Positions 9,277 through 18,168 of a stretch of 64,000 nt of DNA are shown here, piece by piece. This stretch comes from an uncultured Roseibium sp. (lineage in GTDB: Bacteria; Pseudomonadota; Alphaproteobacteria; Rhizobiales; Stappiaceae). A program made the position numbers and the translations under genes. Location: positions 351,374 through 415,373 of the forward strand of contig NZ_CANLVF010000006.1 of assembly GCF_947494555.1 (NCBI RefSeq), read 5' to 3'. The notes under the pieces were generated by a model. The model did not search any database. It worked only from the letters and a program-made list of their open reading frames with translations, and was not told the DNA's origin. Numbering within the stretch: position 1 is the stretch's first letter; each line of letters starts with the position of its first letter.

Positions 9277-11184
9277 ATGAGCGGCTACACGGAAACCTAT
9301 CAAGCCTGGCTGGACGATCCCGAGGCGTTCTGGATGAACGCCGCGCAGGATATCGACTGGATGAAGGCTCCGGACATCGCGTTCAACCCTGATGCCGGAG
9401 CCTACGGGCGCTGGTTTCCGGATGGGGTCTGCAACACGTGCTGGAACGCGGTTGACCGCCACGTTGCCGCTGGTCATGGAGAGCGTCTCGCACTCGTGCA
9501 TGACAGTCCGGTCGCCGGGTCCAAGCAAAGCTTTACCTACGCCGAACTGCAAACAGAAGTCGGTGCGCTCGCCCAGGTCCTTCTTGCCAACGGTGTCGTG
9601 AAGGGCGACCGCGTGATCATCTATATGCCAATGGTTCCGGAAGCCATATTCGCAATGCTTGCTTGCGCGCGCCTCGGGGCCATTCATTCCGTCGTTTTCG
9701 GGGGATTTGCCTCGGCAGAACTCGCGACCCGGATTGAAGACGCCAAGCCGAAGGTCATCATTTCGGCGTCCTGCGGCATCGAGCCCAATCGTGTCGTCGC
9801 CTACAAGCCGCTTCTCGATGAAGCCATCGAGATGTCGGAGGACAAGCCTGAAAAATGCATCGTTCTACAACGGGACGCGCTTGAAGCGGACATGATTTCC
9901 GGCCGCGACCTGGACTACGCGGAGACCGTCGGCGCCGCGCGTGGAGCCATTCCGGACTGCGTTCCGGTCAAAGCCACCGATCCGGCCTATATTCTCTACA
10001 CGTCCGGAACAACCGGACAACCGAAGGGTGTCGTACGCGACACCGGCGGCCACATGGTCGCGATGAAGTGGTCGATGGAACACCATTACGGTGTCAAACC
10101 GGGTGACGTCTTCTGGGCAGCGTCCGATGTCGGCTGGGTCGTCGGTCATTCCTACATCTGTTACGCCCCACTTCTGCATGGCTGCGCGACGATCGTTTAT
10201 GAGGGCAAGCCGGTTGGAACACCGGATGCGGGTGCATTCTGGCGGGTCATCGCGGAACACAAGGTCGTTGCGCTCTTCACCGCGCCAACCGCCTTTCGCG
10301 CCATTCGCAAGGAAGATCCGTCCGGCAAGCTGATCGACAACTACGATCTGAGCCACTTCCGGACCCTGTTTCTGGCGGGCGAACGATCCGATCCGGCAAC
10401 CATCGAGTGGGCGCAGCAGAAGCTGAAACGCCCCGTGATTGATCACTGGTGGCAGACCGAGACAGGCTGGCCGATGTCCGGCAACCCCGTGGGGCTCGGC
10501 GTGCTGCCTGTCAAACCAGGATCCCCCGGCGTCCCGATGCCGGGCTACAAGATCGACGTTCTGGATGACGCGGGCAATCCGGTCCCGCCCGGAACACTTG
10601 GCAACATCGTTTGCAAGCTGCCTTTGCCGCCGTCCGGAACGCCTACGCTCTGGAACGCCGAAGAGCGCTTTTTCAACGCGTATCTGAAAGACTTCCCAGG
10701 CTATTACACGACGTCTGACGCCGGCATCATCGACGAAGAAGGGTATGTCTTCATCATGGCGCGCACGGACGACATCATCAACGTTGCGGGGCATCGTCTT
10801 TCAACCGGTGCCATGGAAGAGGTGATCGCCGCACACAAGGACATCGCCGAGTGCGCGGTCATCGGTGCCGCAGACGCTCTGAAAGGACAGATGCCGATCG
10901 GTTTCTTCGTTCAGAACGATGGCGCCGGCCGCGACGGGGCCGAGCTTGAGAAAGAGCTTGTTGCCCTGGTGCGGGAAAAAATCGGTGCCGTCGCGGCCTT
11001 CAAGACGGCCATGGAAGTCAAAAGACTTCCCAAAACCCGATCCGGCAAGGTCCTGCGTGGGACGATGCAGAAACTCGCCGACAACCAAGACTTCAAGATG
11101 CCGGCGGCAATCGACGACCCGGCGATCCTCGACGAGATTTCAGACGTGCTTGTCGACCACGGCTACAGGAAGGTGCAGGGATGA
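9277..11184 (+). CDS. prpE: Propionyl-CoA synthetase-like AMP-forming acyl-CoA ligase
   Basis: A protein of 635 aa resembling PrpE/ACSS3 along its length. It has the N-terminal acetyl-CoA-synthetase extension with the GRWFPDG and CWNAVDRHV signatures. The A3 loop YTSGTTGQPKG is near residues 240-250. SDVGWVVGHSYICYAPL and WWQTETGWP follow, and the catalytic Lys is in TRSGKVLRG near residue 591. It would turn propionate or a similar short acid into the CoA thioester using ATP. The location downstream of hydantoinase pair 1 and an SDR suggests activation of a short carboxylic acid released by this operon. The exact acid is inferred. It overlaps the RidA gene by ATGA. Confidence 0.88.
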   Translation: MSGYTETYQAWLDDPEAFWMNAAQDIDWMKAPDIAFNPDAGAYGRWFPDGVCNTCWNAVDRHVAAGHGERLALVHDSPVAGSKQSFTYAELQTEVGALAQVLLANGVVKGDRVIIYMPMVPEAIFAMLACARLGAIHSVVFGGFASAELATRIEDAKPKVIISASCGIEPNRVVAYKPLLDEAIEMSEDKPEKCIVLQRDALEADMISGRDLDYAETVGAARGAIPDCVPVKATDPAYILYTSGTTGQPKGVVRDTGGHMVAMKWSMEHHYGVKPGDVFWAASDVGWVVGHSYICYAPLLHGCATIVYEGKPVGTPDAGAFWRVIAEHKVVALFTAPTAFRAIRKEDPSGKLIDNYDLSHFRTLFLAGERSDPATIEWAQQKLKRPVIDHWWQTETGWPMSGNPVGLGVLPVKPGSPGVPMPGYKIDVLDDAGNPVPPGTLGNIVCKLPLPPSGTPTLWNAEERFFNAYLKDFPGYYTTSDAGIIDEEGYVFIMARTDDIINVAGHRLSTGAMEEVIAAHKDIAECAVIGAADALKGQMPIGFFVQNDGAGRDGAELEKELVALVREKIGAVAAFKTAMEVKRLPKTRSGKVLRGTMQKLADNQDFKMPAAIDDPAILDEISDVLVDHGYRKVQG

Positions 11185-11531
11185 TCGAACGGATTCATAC
11201 CGGTCAGCGCATGAGCAAGATCGTCAAGCACAACGGGGTCGCCTATCTCTGCGGCCAGGTCGGTGCAGGCGACAGCGTCGCCGATCAGACCCGCGACTGC
11301 CTCGCGCGCGTCGACGCTCTTCTTAAAGAAGCCGGGTCCGACCGGGAACACATCCTTCAGGCAATCGTCTGGTTGGCGGACATGGCCGACTTTGCCGAAA
11401 TGAACGCTGTCTGGGATGCCTGGGTCCCGGAAGGACACGCCCCTGCACGCGCCTGCGGCGAAGCACGCCTCGCCCGGGACGTTTTGAAAGTGGAAATCAT
11501 TGTGACCGCTGCCGTCAAGGAGGACACCTGA
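11181..11531 (+). CDS. RidA/YjgF-family protein, canonical Arg present
   Basis: A single-domain Rid protein of 116 aa (CGQVG near residue 24, WVPEGHAPARACGEARLA near 81-98). Arg90 in PARACGE occupies the position of the arginine needed for enamine/imine deaminase activity in RidA. It may hydrolyse a reactive imine formed by the DAO-type amine oxidase at the head of this operon. It overlaps prpE by 4 nt and ends 1 bp before the ABC ATPase gene. Confidence 0.9.
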   Translation: MIERIHTGQRMSKIVKHNGVAYLCGQVGAGDSVADQTRDCLARVDALLKEAGSDREHILQAIVWLADMADFAEMNAVWDAWVPEGHAPARACGEARLARDVLKVEIIVTAAVKEDT

Positions 11532-11532
11532 G

Positions 11533-12273
11533 ATGGAAATAGCCGCTGTCGAACTCCGCAAGGTAAACAAGTATTACGGAAGCTTCCACGCGCTCAAGGA
11601 TATCGACTTTGCCGTTACCAAGGGCGAAAAGATCGTCGTCTGCGGCCCGTCAGGATCCGGCAAGTCAACCATGATCCGAACGATAAACCAGCTCGAGGAA
11701 CACCAGTCCGGTGAAATCCTCATCCATGGCGATGAGATCTACGCCGATGCTCCTAATATCGAAACACTCCGGCGTGAGGTCGGTATGGTGTTTCAGCACT
11801 TCAACCTCTTTCCGCATATGACCATTTTGGAAAACTGCACGCTTGCACCGATGTTGGCGCGCAAGGAAAGCCAGAGCGAAGCGGAAGAGCGCGCAATGGG
11901 GTATCTGGAAAAGGTCCGGATCGCCGATCAGGCGCTCAAGTATCCCGGTCAATTGTCGGGCGGACAGCAGCAGCGTGTTGCGATCGCACGCGCACTTTGC
12001 ATGAAGCCCGACATCCTTCTGTTTGACGAGCCGACCTCAGCCCTCGATCCGGAAATGATCGGTGAGGTTCTGGACGTCATGGAAACGCTTGCAAAGGAAG
12101 GCATGACGATGATCTGCGTCACGCACGAAATGGGATTTGCAAAACGCGTTGCCGACCGGGTCATTTTCATGGATGCCGGCCAGATTGTTGAAGAAGCGGA
12201 TCCGATATCCTTCTTCGAAAATCCGACCAACCCCAGAACCAAACTGTTTCTCGAGCAGGTGCTTACACACTGA
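11533..12273 (+). CDS. Polar amino acid ABC transporter ATP-binding protein, without adjacent permease
   Basis: A GlnQ/AapP-type ATPase of 246 aa. Walker A GPSGSGKST is at residues about 38-46, the Q-loop is VFQHFNLFPHMT, the signature LSGGQQQRVAIARAL lies near 139, and Walker B is ILLFDEPTSALDPE. The C-terminal EMGFAKRVADRVIFMDAGQIVEE is typical of polar amino acid importers. It is the last gene of the hydantoinase-1 operon and is followed by a terminator. No matching permease or binding protein of this class occurs anywhere in the window, so it must serve components encoded elsewhere. Confidence 0.93.
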   Translation: MEIAAVELRKVNKYYGSFHALKDIDFAVTKGEKIVVCGPSGSGKSTMIRTINQLEEHQSGEILIHGDEIYADAPNIETLRREVGMVFQHFNLFPHMTILENCTLAPMLARKESQSEAEERAMGYLEKVRIADQALKYPGQLSGGQQQRVAIARALCMKPDILLFDEPTSALDPEMIGEVLDVMETLAKEGMTMICVTHEMGFAKRVADRVIFMDAGQIVEEADPISFFENPTNPRTKLFLEQVLTH

Positions 12274-12334
12274 GTGCTTGAGCTTTGCTCCTCCCCAAAA
12301 ACATAGAGGTTCCCTCCCAGGGCAGCCTGCCTGG

Positions 12335-12361
12335 ACCCGGCCGAAGCGCCGGGTTTTTTTT
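12335..12361 (+). terminator. Rho-independent terminator of the hydantoinase-1 operon
   Basis: A perfect 7-bp stem ACCCGGC / GCCGGGT (12335-12341 with 12348-12354) and a 6-nt loop are followed by eight Ts (12354-12361). It lies 62 bp after the GlnQ-type gene stop codon. Confidence 0.85.
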
Positions 12362-12414
12362 GAGGTGGTTTCTCGGCTCAAATCTGTGCGCTTCGTACCG
12401 GTCCAGAGGGACCT

Positions 12415-12446
12415 GGAATGCCCGGGCAAGCCGCTCCGGGCATTCC
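12415..12446. terminator. Strong intergenic hairpin without T-run, likely 3' end of the liv operon
   Basis: A perfect 11-bp inverted repeat GGAATGCCCGG / CCGGGCATTCC (12415-12425 and 12436-12446) with a 10-nt loop lies 15 bp past the stop of the minus-strand binding-protein gene. No T tract follows on either strand. It could be a factor-assisted terminator or an mRNA 3'-end protector for the Liv operon, which converges on this region. Confidence 0.5.
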
Positions 12447-12460
12447 AATGCCAAAGCCCT

Positions 12461-13717
12461 TTATTTCTTCAAGGAAGCAATAAAGGCGTCGACATCGGTC
12501 AGCGAGAGATACTCGACTTCCTCAGTGCCGCTGTCGGTGAACTTCCACACAACTGCCGGAGCCGAAACGTCGCCATTTGCGTCGAAACGCACGTCACCCG
12601 TTGCGCCCTGGTACTTCACCGTGCCGCCCCCAGCGAGCGTATCCTTGGCTGTGCTGAATCCGGCGGTGTCCGCAGTGATCGGCGTGCCGGATGGGTCTGT
12701 CACTTTGGCGACGGCGGCTGCGATATCAGCACCCGACGCGTCCTTGCCGGCCGCTTCCATTGCGAGCAGCGCGATCATTGCCGCATCGAAGCTGTTGGCA
12801 AGACCGGGTCCGTTCGGTTCGGAGCCGAATTTCTCCACATAGGCGGCCTTGAATGCGTCGGCACTTGCAACACGCGGCGATGCCGTGTCCGTTCCCAAAG
12901 CGTTGCCGAGATACTGCAGCCCGACATTGTCCCTGAATTCATCTGATTTGAGGGAGTTTGCCAGGATCATGTTCTGCGTTCCACCGAGCGACAGCCATTC
13001 GCGTACCGCCGATGTTCCCTCGTTCGGGTAGAGTGCCAGATAGAGTGCATCCGGCTGTCCGCCAATCGCTTCGGTCACCTCGGCCCGATAGGAGGGTTGC
13101 GCGTCATTGATGGCGACGGAAGACGTCACCTCTATGCCGGCAGCAGCAAAGTCCGCAGCGATCAGGCGTGCCATGTCCTGACCCCAGTCGTCGTTCTTAT
13201 AGAGGACAGCAACTTTCTTGTAGCCCTTGTCGGTGGCAACCTTCGCGCCCATGGCCGACTGCACCGCGGTCGTGGCAAATGTCCGGAACCAGAGGCCGTT
13301 AGTCTTGCCGTCTTCCGACAGTTTCGTGAAGGCCGTCGACGACGAGCAGCAGGACATCTGCATGACACCGCCTGGTACGGTCACCGAAGTCAGGATCGGC
13401 ATCGAAACACCCGAGGACACGGCTCCGAGCAGTACGTTTACCCCTTCCAGATCGACAAGGGCCTTGGCTGCATCCACGCCGACCTTCGGATCGACCTGGG
13501 TGTCGCGGAGCACCATCTCTATCTGGCAGCCTGCGGCGCCGCCTGCTTCATTGACCTGATCAACGGCAAATTGGGCGACTTCCGCGATCGGGCGTCCCCA
13601 GTCGACCGATGTCGGCAGCGTCGCACCGATTTTTGTCGTGCATTCCTGCGCCTGAACTTCCGTCCCAAGCGCAGATACTCCAGCCGCGAAGGCGGCAACA
13701 GTCAGTAACGTTCTCAT
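12461..13717 (-). CDS. livK: Branched-chain amino acid-type ABC transporter substrate-binding protein
   Basis: A protein of 418 aa starting at 13717, preceded by AGAGGGG on the minus strand. The longer open frame upstream overlaps livM and was rejected. Residues 1-23 are a Sec signal peptide (MRTLLTVAAFAAGVSALG, cleavage after VQAQ). The mature protein has the type-I periplasmic fold (KIGATLPTSVDWG, later VAVLYKNDDWGQDMA). Its start overlaps the livM stop by ATGA. It is the final gene of a complete five-component Liv-like transporter. The ligand is not necessarily an amino acid; relatives bind amides, urea and aromatics. Confidence 0.92.
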   Translation of the reverse strand: MRTLLTVAAFAAGVSALGTEVQAQECTTKIGATLPTSVDWGRPIAEVAQFAVDQVNEAGGAAGCQIEMVLRDTQVDPKVGVDAAKALVDLEGVNVLLGAVSSGVSMPILTSVTVPGGVMQMSCCSSSTAFTKLSEDGKTNGLWFRTFATTAVQSAMGAKVATDKGYKKVAVLYKNDDWGQDMARLIAADFAAAGIEVTSSVAINDAQPSYRAEVTEAIGGQPDALYLALYPNEGTSAVREWLSLGGTQNMILANSLKSDEFRDNVGLQYLGNALGTDTASPRVASADAFKAAYVEKFGSEPNGPGLANSFDAAMIALLAMEAAGKDASGADIAAAVAKVTDPSGTPITADTAGFSTAKDTLAGGGTVKYQGATGDVRFDANGDVSAPAVVWKFTDSGTEEVEYLSLTDVDAFIASLKK

Positions 13718-14691
13718 GTGAACCCCTCTGCTTGTGTTTTTTCCCGGTTCTGACCGGGTTGAGAAACGATCAGCCGCTCCGGAAAGAGGCCCTGAGGCCT
13801 CCAAAGCAGCATGCCGACGATCACAAGACCGATCAGCACGAACTGGATCGACCCCGTGTAAAGCTGTGCTTCGATGGGCGCGAAGCGTGACAAGGCCCAC
13901 CCGGAAAATGTCCAGGCGCCCCAGATCAGGAACGCGCCTGCCAGGGCACCGCGCGTGTTACCTGCGCCGCCGACAATCAGCATGGCCCAGATCTGGAAGG
14001 TGAGAATGGGAAGAACGTCCTGTGGGCTGACGAAAGCGTAGAACGTTCCATAGAGGCCACCGCCAAGCCCGATGATAACGGAGCCGGTGACAAAGGAAAT
14101 CAGCCGGACGCGGTCCGGTGCCTTGCCCAAAGACCTGGCGGCGGTCTCGTCTTCTCGGATCGCGCGCAGCAACCGGCCAAACGGAGACACCGTAAGCCTT
14201 TCGAGAAAGACGTAGACTGCGACAAGGATCAGCAGCACGAAAACGAGGAATACGGCGTTATAGGTAAAGCCGTCGCCCAGCATGTCCCTGAAGGGCCGTT
14301 CAAAGCCGCGGATCCCCTGCGCGCCGCCCGTCAGACCGGTTGCGTTTCGCATAACATTCTCAAACGCCACCGCCACGCCGAATGTCGCGATCGCCAGATA
14401 ATCGTGACGCAGTCTCAGCGTGAGCTTGCCGACAATCCAGGCAAGAACACCTGCTGCTATCATTCCGCCCGCCAACGCAAGTGGATAAAACAAGCTGAAG
14501 CCGCCGAGCTGACCGTCCTGCGGCGCCCCGCCCAGGATCAGCGTGCCATAGGCACCGGCGCCGAACGAAGCCACGACACCGCCATTGAAGAGGCCCGTGT
14601 TTCCCCACTGCAGGTTCAAGCCGAGAACTGCGATCCCAAGGATCGCGGCAACCGTAGTGAAAAAGACGAGATAGGAGACAACGCCGATCAT
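13714..14691 (-). CDS. livM: Branched-chain amino acid-type ABC permease, LivM class
   Basis: A polytopic membrane protein of 325 aa. It opens with GLNLQWGNTGLFNGGVVASFGAGAY, the conserved N-terminal motif of LivM permeases. The cytoplasmic coupling loop ends GRLLRAIREDETAARSLGK, and IVGGAGNTRGALAGA near residue 240 is also characteristic. It overlaps livH upstream and livK downstream by ATGA. An mRNA hairpin lies near its 3' end (13743-13758). Confidence 0.93.
   Translation of the reverse strand: MIGVVSYLVFFTTVAAILGIAVLGLNLQWGNTGLFNGGVVASFGAGAYGTLILGGAPQDGQLGGFSLFYPLALAGGMIAAGVLAWIVGKLTLRLRHDYLAIATFGVAVAFENVMRNATGLTGGAQGIRGFERPFRDMLGDGFTYNAVFLVFVLLILVAVYVFLERLTVSPFGRLLRAIREDETAARSLGKAPDRVRLISFVTGSVIIGLGGGLYGTFYAFVSPQDVLPILTFQIWAMLIVGGAGNTRGALAGAFLIWGAWTFSGWALSRFAPIEAQLYTGSIQFVLIGLVIVGMLLWRPQGLFPERLIVSQPGQNREKTQAEGFT
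13743..13758. other. Hairpin at the livM 3' end just upstream of livK
   Basis: CCCGGT / ACCGGG with a TCTG loop, 25 nt before the livK start codon and inside the livM coding end. Such a stem could stabilise or separate livK mRNA so that binding protein is made in excess. That role is inferred from position only. Confidence 0.3.
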
Positions 14692-15602
14692 GCGCGCGCC
14701 TCCCCGAAAAGACCGTTGGGACGGATGAGGAGGACAAGAAGGATCATCAGGAACGGCACCGACGGCGAATATCCGGACGGCAACACGACGAGCGCGATAT
14801 TGGATGCGATGCCGACGATGAACCCACCCAGAACAGCGCCATAGACGCTGCCGATACCGCCGACAATCGTGGCGGCGAAGATCGGCAAGACGAGGTCCCG
14901 CCCCATCACGGGCGTGATCTGATAACTCAGCCCGTAAAACACGCCGGCAAGAGCACCCAGCGCACCGCCGATGATCCAGACGGCCACGATCATCTGTTTC
15001 AGATTGACGCCGTGAACCTGTGCCAGGCTCGGGTTCTCAGCAATTGCCCGCAGGGCGAAGCCAAAGGTCGTTCGTGAAAAGACCAGGTAGAGAACGAACA
15101 TGATCAGCAGTGCGGCGATCAGCACGAAGACCTGATCCGGCTTCACCAGCAGCAGCGGATCACGCGACAACACCATGGCGAACGCGATGTCGCGCGAATA
15201 GAGTTCGCTCGACAGCCCGAAAATCAAACCGATGACATTGCGGATAACCAGTGACATTCCAAAGGACGCGAACACCATCGACAGTTCGCCCCCTTTCTGC
15301 CGTACCCGGCGAAAAACCAGGTTGTCGATCAGAACGGCGGACAGACCGGTCACCACCATCGAGATAAGGATCGACAGAGAGAGCGCGCCCGTCATGGACA
15401 AGGGCCCGATCTTTGCCGACAAAACGGGAAGCAGGCTTTCGAAAAGCTTGTCGAAAACCAGCGCGCAATACGCCCCTATCGACAGGAGTTCTGCATGTGA
15501 GAAATTCGCGAAGCGCAGGATGTGCATCACCATTGTCAGGCCGATGGCACCGAGTGACAGAAATGACCCGACCAGAATGCCGTCGACAAGATGCTGGATC
15601 AT
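14688..15602 (-). CDS. livH: Branched-chain amino acid-type ABC permease, LivH class
   Basis: A protein of 304 aa starting at MIQHLVDGILVGSFLSLGAIG (15602), whose ATG overlaps the livF stop by 4 nt; longer starts run into livF. The conserved LRFANFSHAELLSIGAY and the loop FGFALRAIAENPSLAQVHGVN are LivH hallmarks. GGIGSVYGAVLGGFIVG near residue 240 matches the permease core. It pairs with LivM to form the membrane channel. Confidence 0.93.
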   Translation of the reverse strand: MIQHLVDGILVGSFLSLGAIGLTMVMHILRFANFSHAELLSIGAYCALVFDKLFESLLPVLSAKIGPLSMTGALSLSILISMVVTGLSAVLIDNLVFRRVRQKGGELSMVFASFGMSLVIRNVIGLIFGLSSELYSRDIAFAMVLSRDPLLLVKPDQVFVLIAALLIMFVLYLVFSRTTFGFALRAIAENPSLAQVHGVNLKQMIVAVWIIGGALGALAGVFYGLSYQITPVMGRDLVLPIFAATIVGGIGSVYGAVLGGFIVGIASNIALVVLPSGYSPSVPFLMILLVLLIRPNGLFGEARA

Positions 15603-16327
15603 GCCGCCCCCTTCCGTTCTCCGCCGAGATAGATCCGGCCAAGAGCCGGGTCCTCCAACAAAGTTTGCGCCGGCCCGTCGATCTGGTTCCGGCCTTCGGC
15701 GAGCACATAACAATGATCGGCGCGTTTGAGCGCCTGTTTGACGTTCTGCTCCACCAGGAGGACCGAAACTCCCTGACGCGTGAGATGTTTTACGTGATCG
15801 AGAACCTCTTCGGCTGCTTTTGGAGAGAGGCCCGCAGATGGTTCATCCATCAGGATCAAGCGCGGCTCGACCGCGAGCGCCAGGGCTATCGCGAGAAACT
15901 GGCGCTGACCGCCTGAGAGTGAGCCGGCCTTGCCGCGCCGCTTGTCGGCAAGCACCGGAAACCTCTCGAAAAGTGCTGCCAGGCGTTCGTCGCGATTGCC
16001 ATGAGCCTTGAGCGCGAGATCCAGGTTTTGCTGTATCGTCAGTGTCCGGAAGACATTGTCGGTCTGGGGCACATATGCCATGCCGTTGCCGGACATCCGG
16101 TCCGGTGACATGCCGGTGATGTCTTTCCCCGACAATCTGACATGCCCCTGCGAGACGGATAACAGACCTGCAACCGCCTTGATGAGCGTTGATTTCCCCG
16201 CACCGTTCGGCCCGATGATGGCCGTCAATTGCCCGGCCGCAGCCTCCAAGGATACCTTGCGCAGGATCGGAAGATCCGGCACGTAACCCGCCGTCAGAGC
16301 GTCTATCTCAAGCAGGGCTTCAGGCAT
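15599..16327 (-). CDS. livF: Branched-chain amino acid-type ABC ATPase, LivF class
   Basis: An ATPase of 242 aa starting at MPEALLEIDALTAGY. Walker A is GPNGAGKST, the signature is SLSGGQRQFLAIALAL, and Walker B is LILMDEPSAGLSPKA. The H-loop segment VLLVEQNVKQAL is typical of LivF. Its start lies inside the last codons of livG (8-nt overlap), which decided against the longer open frame. Confidence 0.93.
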   Translation of the reverse strand: MPEALLEIDALTAGYVPDLPILRKVSLEAAAGQLTAIIGPNGAGKSTLIKAVAGLLSVSQGHVRLSGKDITGMSPDRMSGNGMAYVPQTDNVFRTLTIQQNLDLALKAHGNRDERLAALFERFPVLADKRRGKAGSLSGGQRQFLAIALALAVEPRLILMDEPSAGLSPKAAEEVLDHVKHLTRQGVSVLLVEQNVKQALKRADHCYVLAEGRNQIDGPAQTLLEDPALGRIYLGGERKGAA

Positions 16328-17093
16328 CCATCGGCGCTCCCAGATAGGCGTCCAGAAGGATCGGATTGAACTGTGCTTGGGCTGACGTACCCTCAAACAC
16401 GACCTTACCCTCGGCCATGGCAATCACCGGGTCGCAGTGGCGCATCACGAAATCCATATCGTGCTCGATAATGAGAAACGTCTTGCCGCCCCGGTTCAGC
16501 TCTTCGATCTTTTCGATCAGCACTTCGGTGAGCGCAGGGTTCACGCCTGCCGCCGGTTCATCCAGAAGGATCAGTCTCGGATCGCCCATGAGGACCCGTG
16601 CAAGTTCCAGAAGCTTCATCTGTCCGCCGGAGATCTTGCCTGCCGGCTGATCGGCAACTGGACGGAGCGTCAGAAAATCCAGGACCTCCAGCGCCCGTTT
16701 CCGGATGGTTTGCTCTTGTTCGCGAATTCTCTTCCTGCCGAAAACGGCACCCAGAAGCGTCTCCCCGGTCTGCTCCAAAGGGGCCAGCATGACATTTTCC
16801 AGAACGCTCATGCGCGCGAAGGGGCGCGGGATCTGAAACGTACGGCCGAGGCCGATGGCAAATCGCCGGTCCGGCGGCAATCTGGAAATGTCGGTTCCGA
16901 AAAGGGAAACCGTTCCCCGCGTCGGGGACAACTCGCCTGCAACGACATTGAAGAGCGTGGACTTGCCCGCGCCGTTGGGGCCGATCAGGCCGGTGATCGA
17001 TCCTTCGCGAATTTGCACGGACACGTCGTCGACGGCGGTGAAATCGCCAAACGTCCGGCTCACGCCGCTGAGGGTGAGGATCGCGTCATCCAT
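16320..17093 (-). CDS. livG: Branched-chain amino acid-type ABC ATPase, LivG class
   Basis: An ATPase of 257 aa, taking MDDAILTLSGVSRTFG at 17093 as start; it overlaps the end of the aldo/keto reductase gene by 8 nt. Walker A is GPNGAGKST, the LivG-specific GLGRTFQIPRPF is present, the signature is ISGGQMKLLELARVL, and Walker B is LILLDEPAAGVNPA. The order livG-livF-livH-livM-livK is one uninterrupted coupled unit. Confidence 0.93.
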   Translation of the reverse strand: MDDAILTLSGVSRTFGDFTAVDDVSVQIREGSITGLIGPNGAGKSTLFNVVAGELSPTRGTVSLFGTDISRLPPDRRFAIGLGRTFQIPRPFARMSVLENVMLAPLEQTGETLLGAVFGRKRIREQEQTIRKRALEVLDFLTLRPVADQPAGKISGGQMKLLELARVLMGDPRLILLDEPAAGVNPALTEVLIEKIEELNRGGKTFLIIEHDMDFVMRHCDPVIAMAEGKVVFEGTSAQAQFNPILLDAYLGAPMDA

Positions 17094-18168
17094 TGGACGC
17101 ACCCAGAACCGCATCGTCCGGACGGGCATTCAGATTGTACTTCATGATCCTGCCGTGCCGTCCGGTCCGGTCGCGCTCCAGAGCAAACACCGGTCCTTGC
17201 GGGCCGGGCGCGGCATCCAGCAGCATCGAAATACGCGCCATGTCGGTTTCGTCCAACTGAAAGCGGAACACCTCGAGTGTTTTCGGCAAGTGTCTGGCGT
17301 ATCGGGCACCCACGATCGCCGCAGCGACTTGCGGCTGCTGGAGCACCCATCGCGTCGCGACCGAGCTTAACGTCACCCCGTAGCGCGCGCCTATGTCCTT
17401 CAACACGTTCAGAAGGTCCTGAAACACGGACCAGGAACCGAATTCGTCGATGATCAAACGGTACTTGACCAAAGATCTGTTCTCAAAAGCAAAACCGGGG
17501 TCCGGCCTGCCAAGCCAGCTTTCTGTGAGGAACCCTCCGGCCAAAGTTCCGTAGCACAGCAGTTTGATGTCGTGGTCGCTGCACCAGGGCACCAACGATT
17601 TCGCCGGACGCCGGTCGAGCAGGGAATATTGCACCTGGGTGGAAACAAGATCGATGCCGGCGTCGAGAAACGGTTTTGTTTCCTGGATATCCCAGTTGGT
17701 GACGCCCAAATGCGCGATCTTGCCCTTTTCCTGGCAGCTCTTCAGAACCTCCATGGCACGGACGGGCGCACCGATCGTGCTGTCCCACCAGTAAAACTGA
17801 ACCAGATGCAGACGTTCGATGCGAAGCCTTTTGAGGGACCTGTCGATAATCGCCTCAATTTCTTCAGCAGTCAGATCGGCGAGACGTTCAAGATCCGGCA
17901 CCAGCTTTGTGTGAACCTGCACGCGCTCAGCCGCGTCAGATCCGCGGCGCCGTCGCAAGTCGCCGATGAAGGCGCCGATCATTTCCTCAACGCCGGTATA
18001 GATGTCAGCGCAGTCGAATGCGGTGATGCCTGCGTCAAGAAAGGCTTCCATATCGGCAATCGCCGCCTCAGGTTCGACCGGTCCGTGATCGCCGGCGAGC
18101 TGCCATCCGCCCTTGATGACGCGCGGGATCCGGTAGTCCGACCGGAGCGGGGCTGTCTCCACGCTCAT
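17086..18168 (-). CDS. Aldo/keto reductase with catalytic His replaced by Tyr
   Basis: A TIM-barrel AKR of 360 aa. The tetrad is visible as Asp52, Tyr57 (FDCADIY) and Lys88 (HTKLV). The fourth residue, normally His in a Q-x-H-W setting, is Tyr126 (VQFYWWD); the TAC codon was re-read on the minus strand. The C-terminal AAIVGARYARHL is the usual NADPH-binding segment. It is a clear relative of the AKR half of the fusion at 19348 (shared CYGTLAGGFLTESWLG-type block). It is cotranscribed with the Liv transporter, so its substrate may be the imported compound. The effect of His-to-Tyr on catalysis is unknown. Confidence 0.9.
   Translation of the reverse strand: MSVETAPLRSDYRIPRVIKGGWQLAGDHGPVEPEAAIADMEAFLDAGITAFDCADIYTGVEEMIGAFIGDLRRRRGSDAAERVQVHTKLVPDLERLADLTAEEIEAIIDRSLKRLRIERLHLVQFYWWDSTIGAPVRAMEVLKSCQEKGKIAHLGVTNWDIQETKPFLDAGIDLVSTQVQYSLLDRRPAKSLVPWCSDHDIKLLCYGTLAGGFLTESWLGRPDPGFAFENRSLVKYRLIIDEFGSWSVFQDLLNVLKDIGARYGVTLSSVATRWVLQQPQVAAAIVGARYARHLPKTLEVFRFQLDETDMARISMLLDAAPGPQGPVFALERDRTGRHGRIMKYNLNARPDDAVLGASNG

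Noticed and set aside
12137..12946. 269-codon plus-strand frame across the terminators
   Set aside because: It overlaps the end of the GlnQ-type gene, both hairpins and the livK gene; no family pattern.
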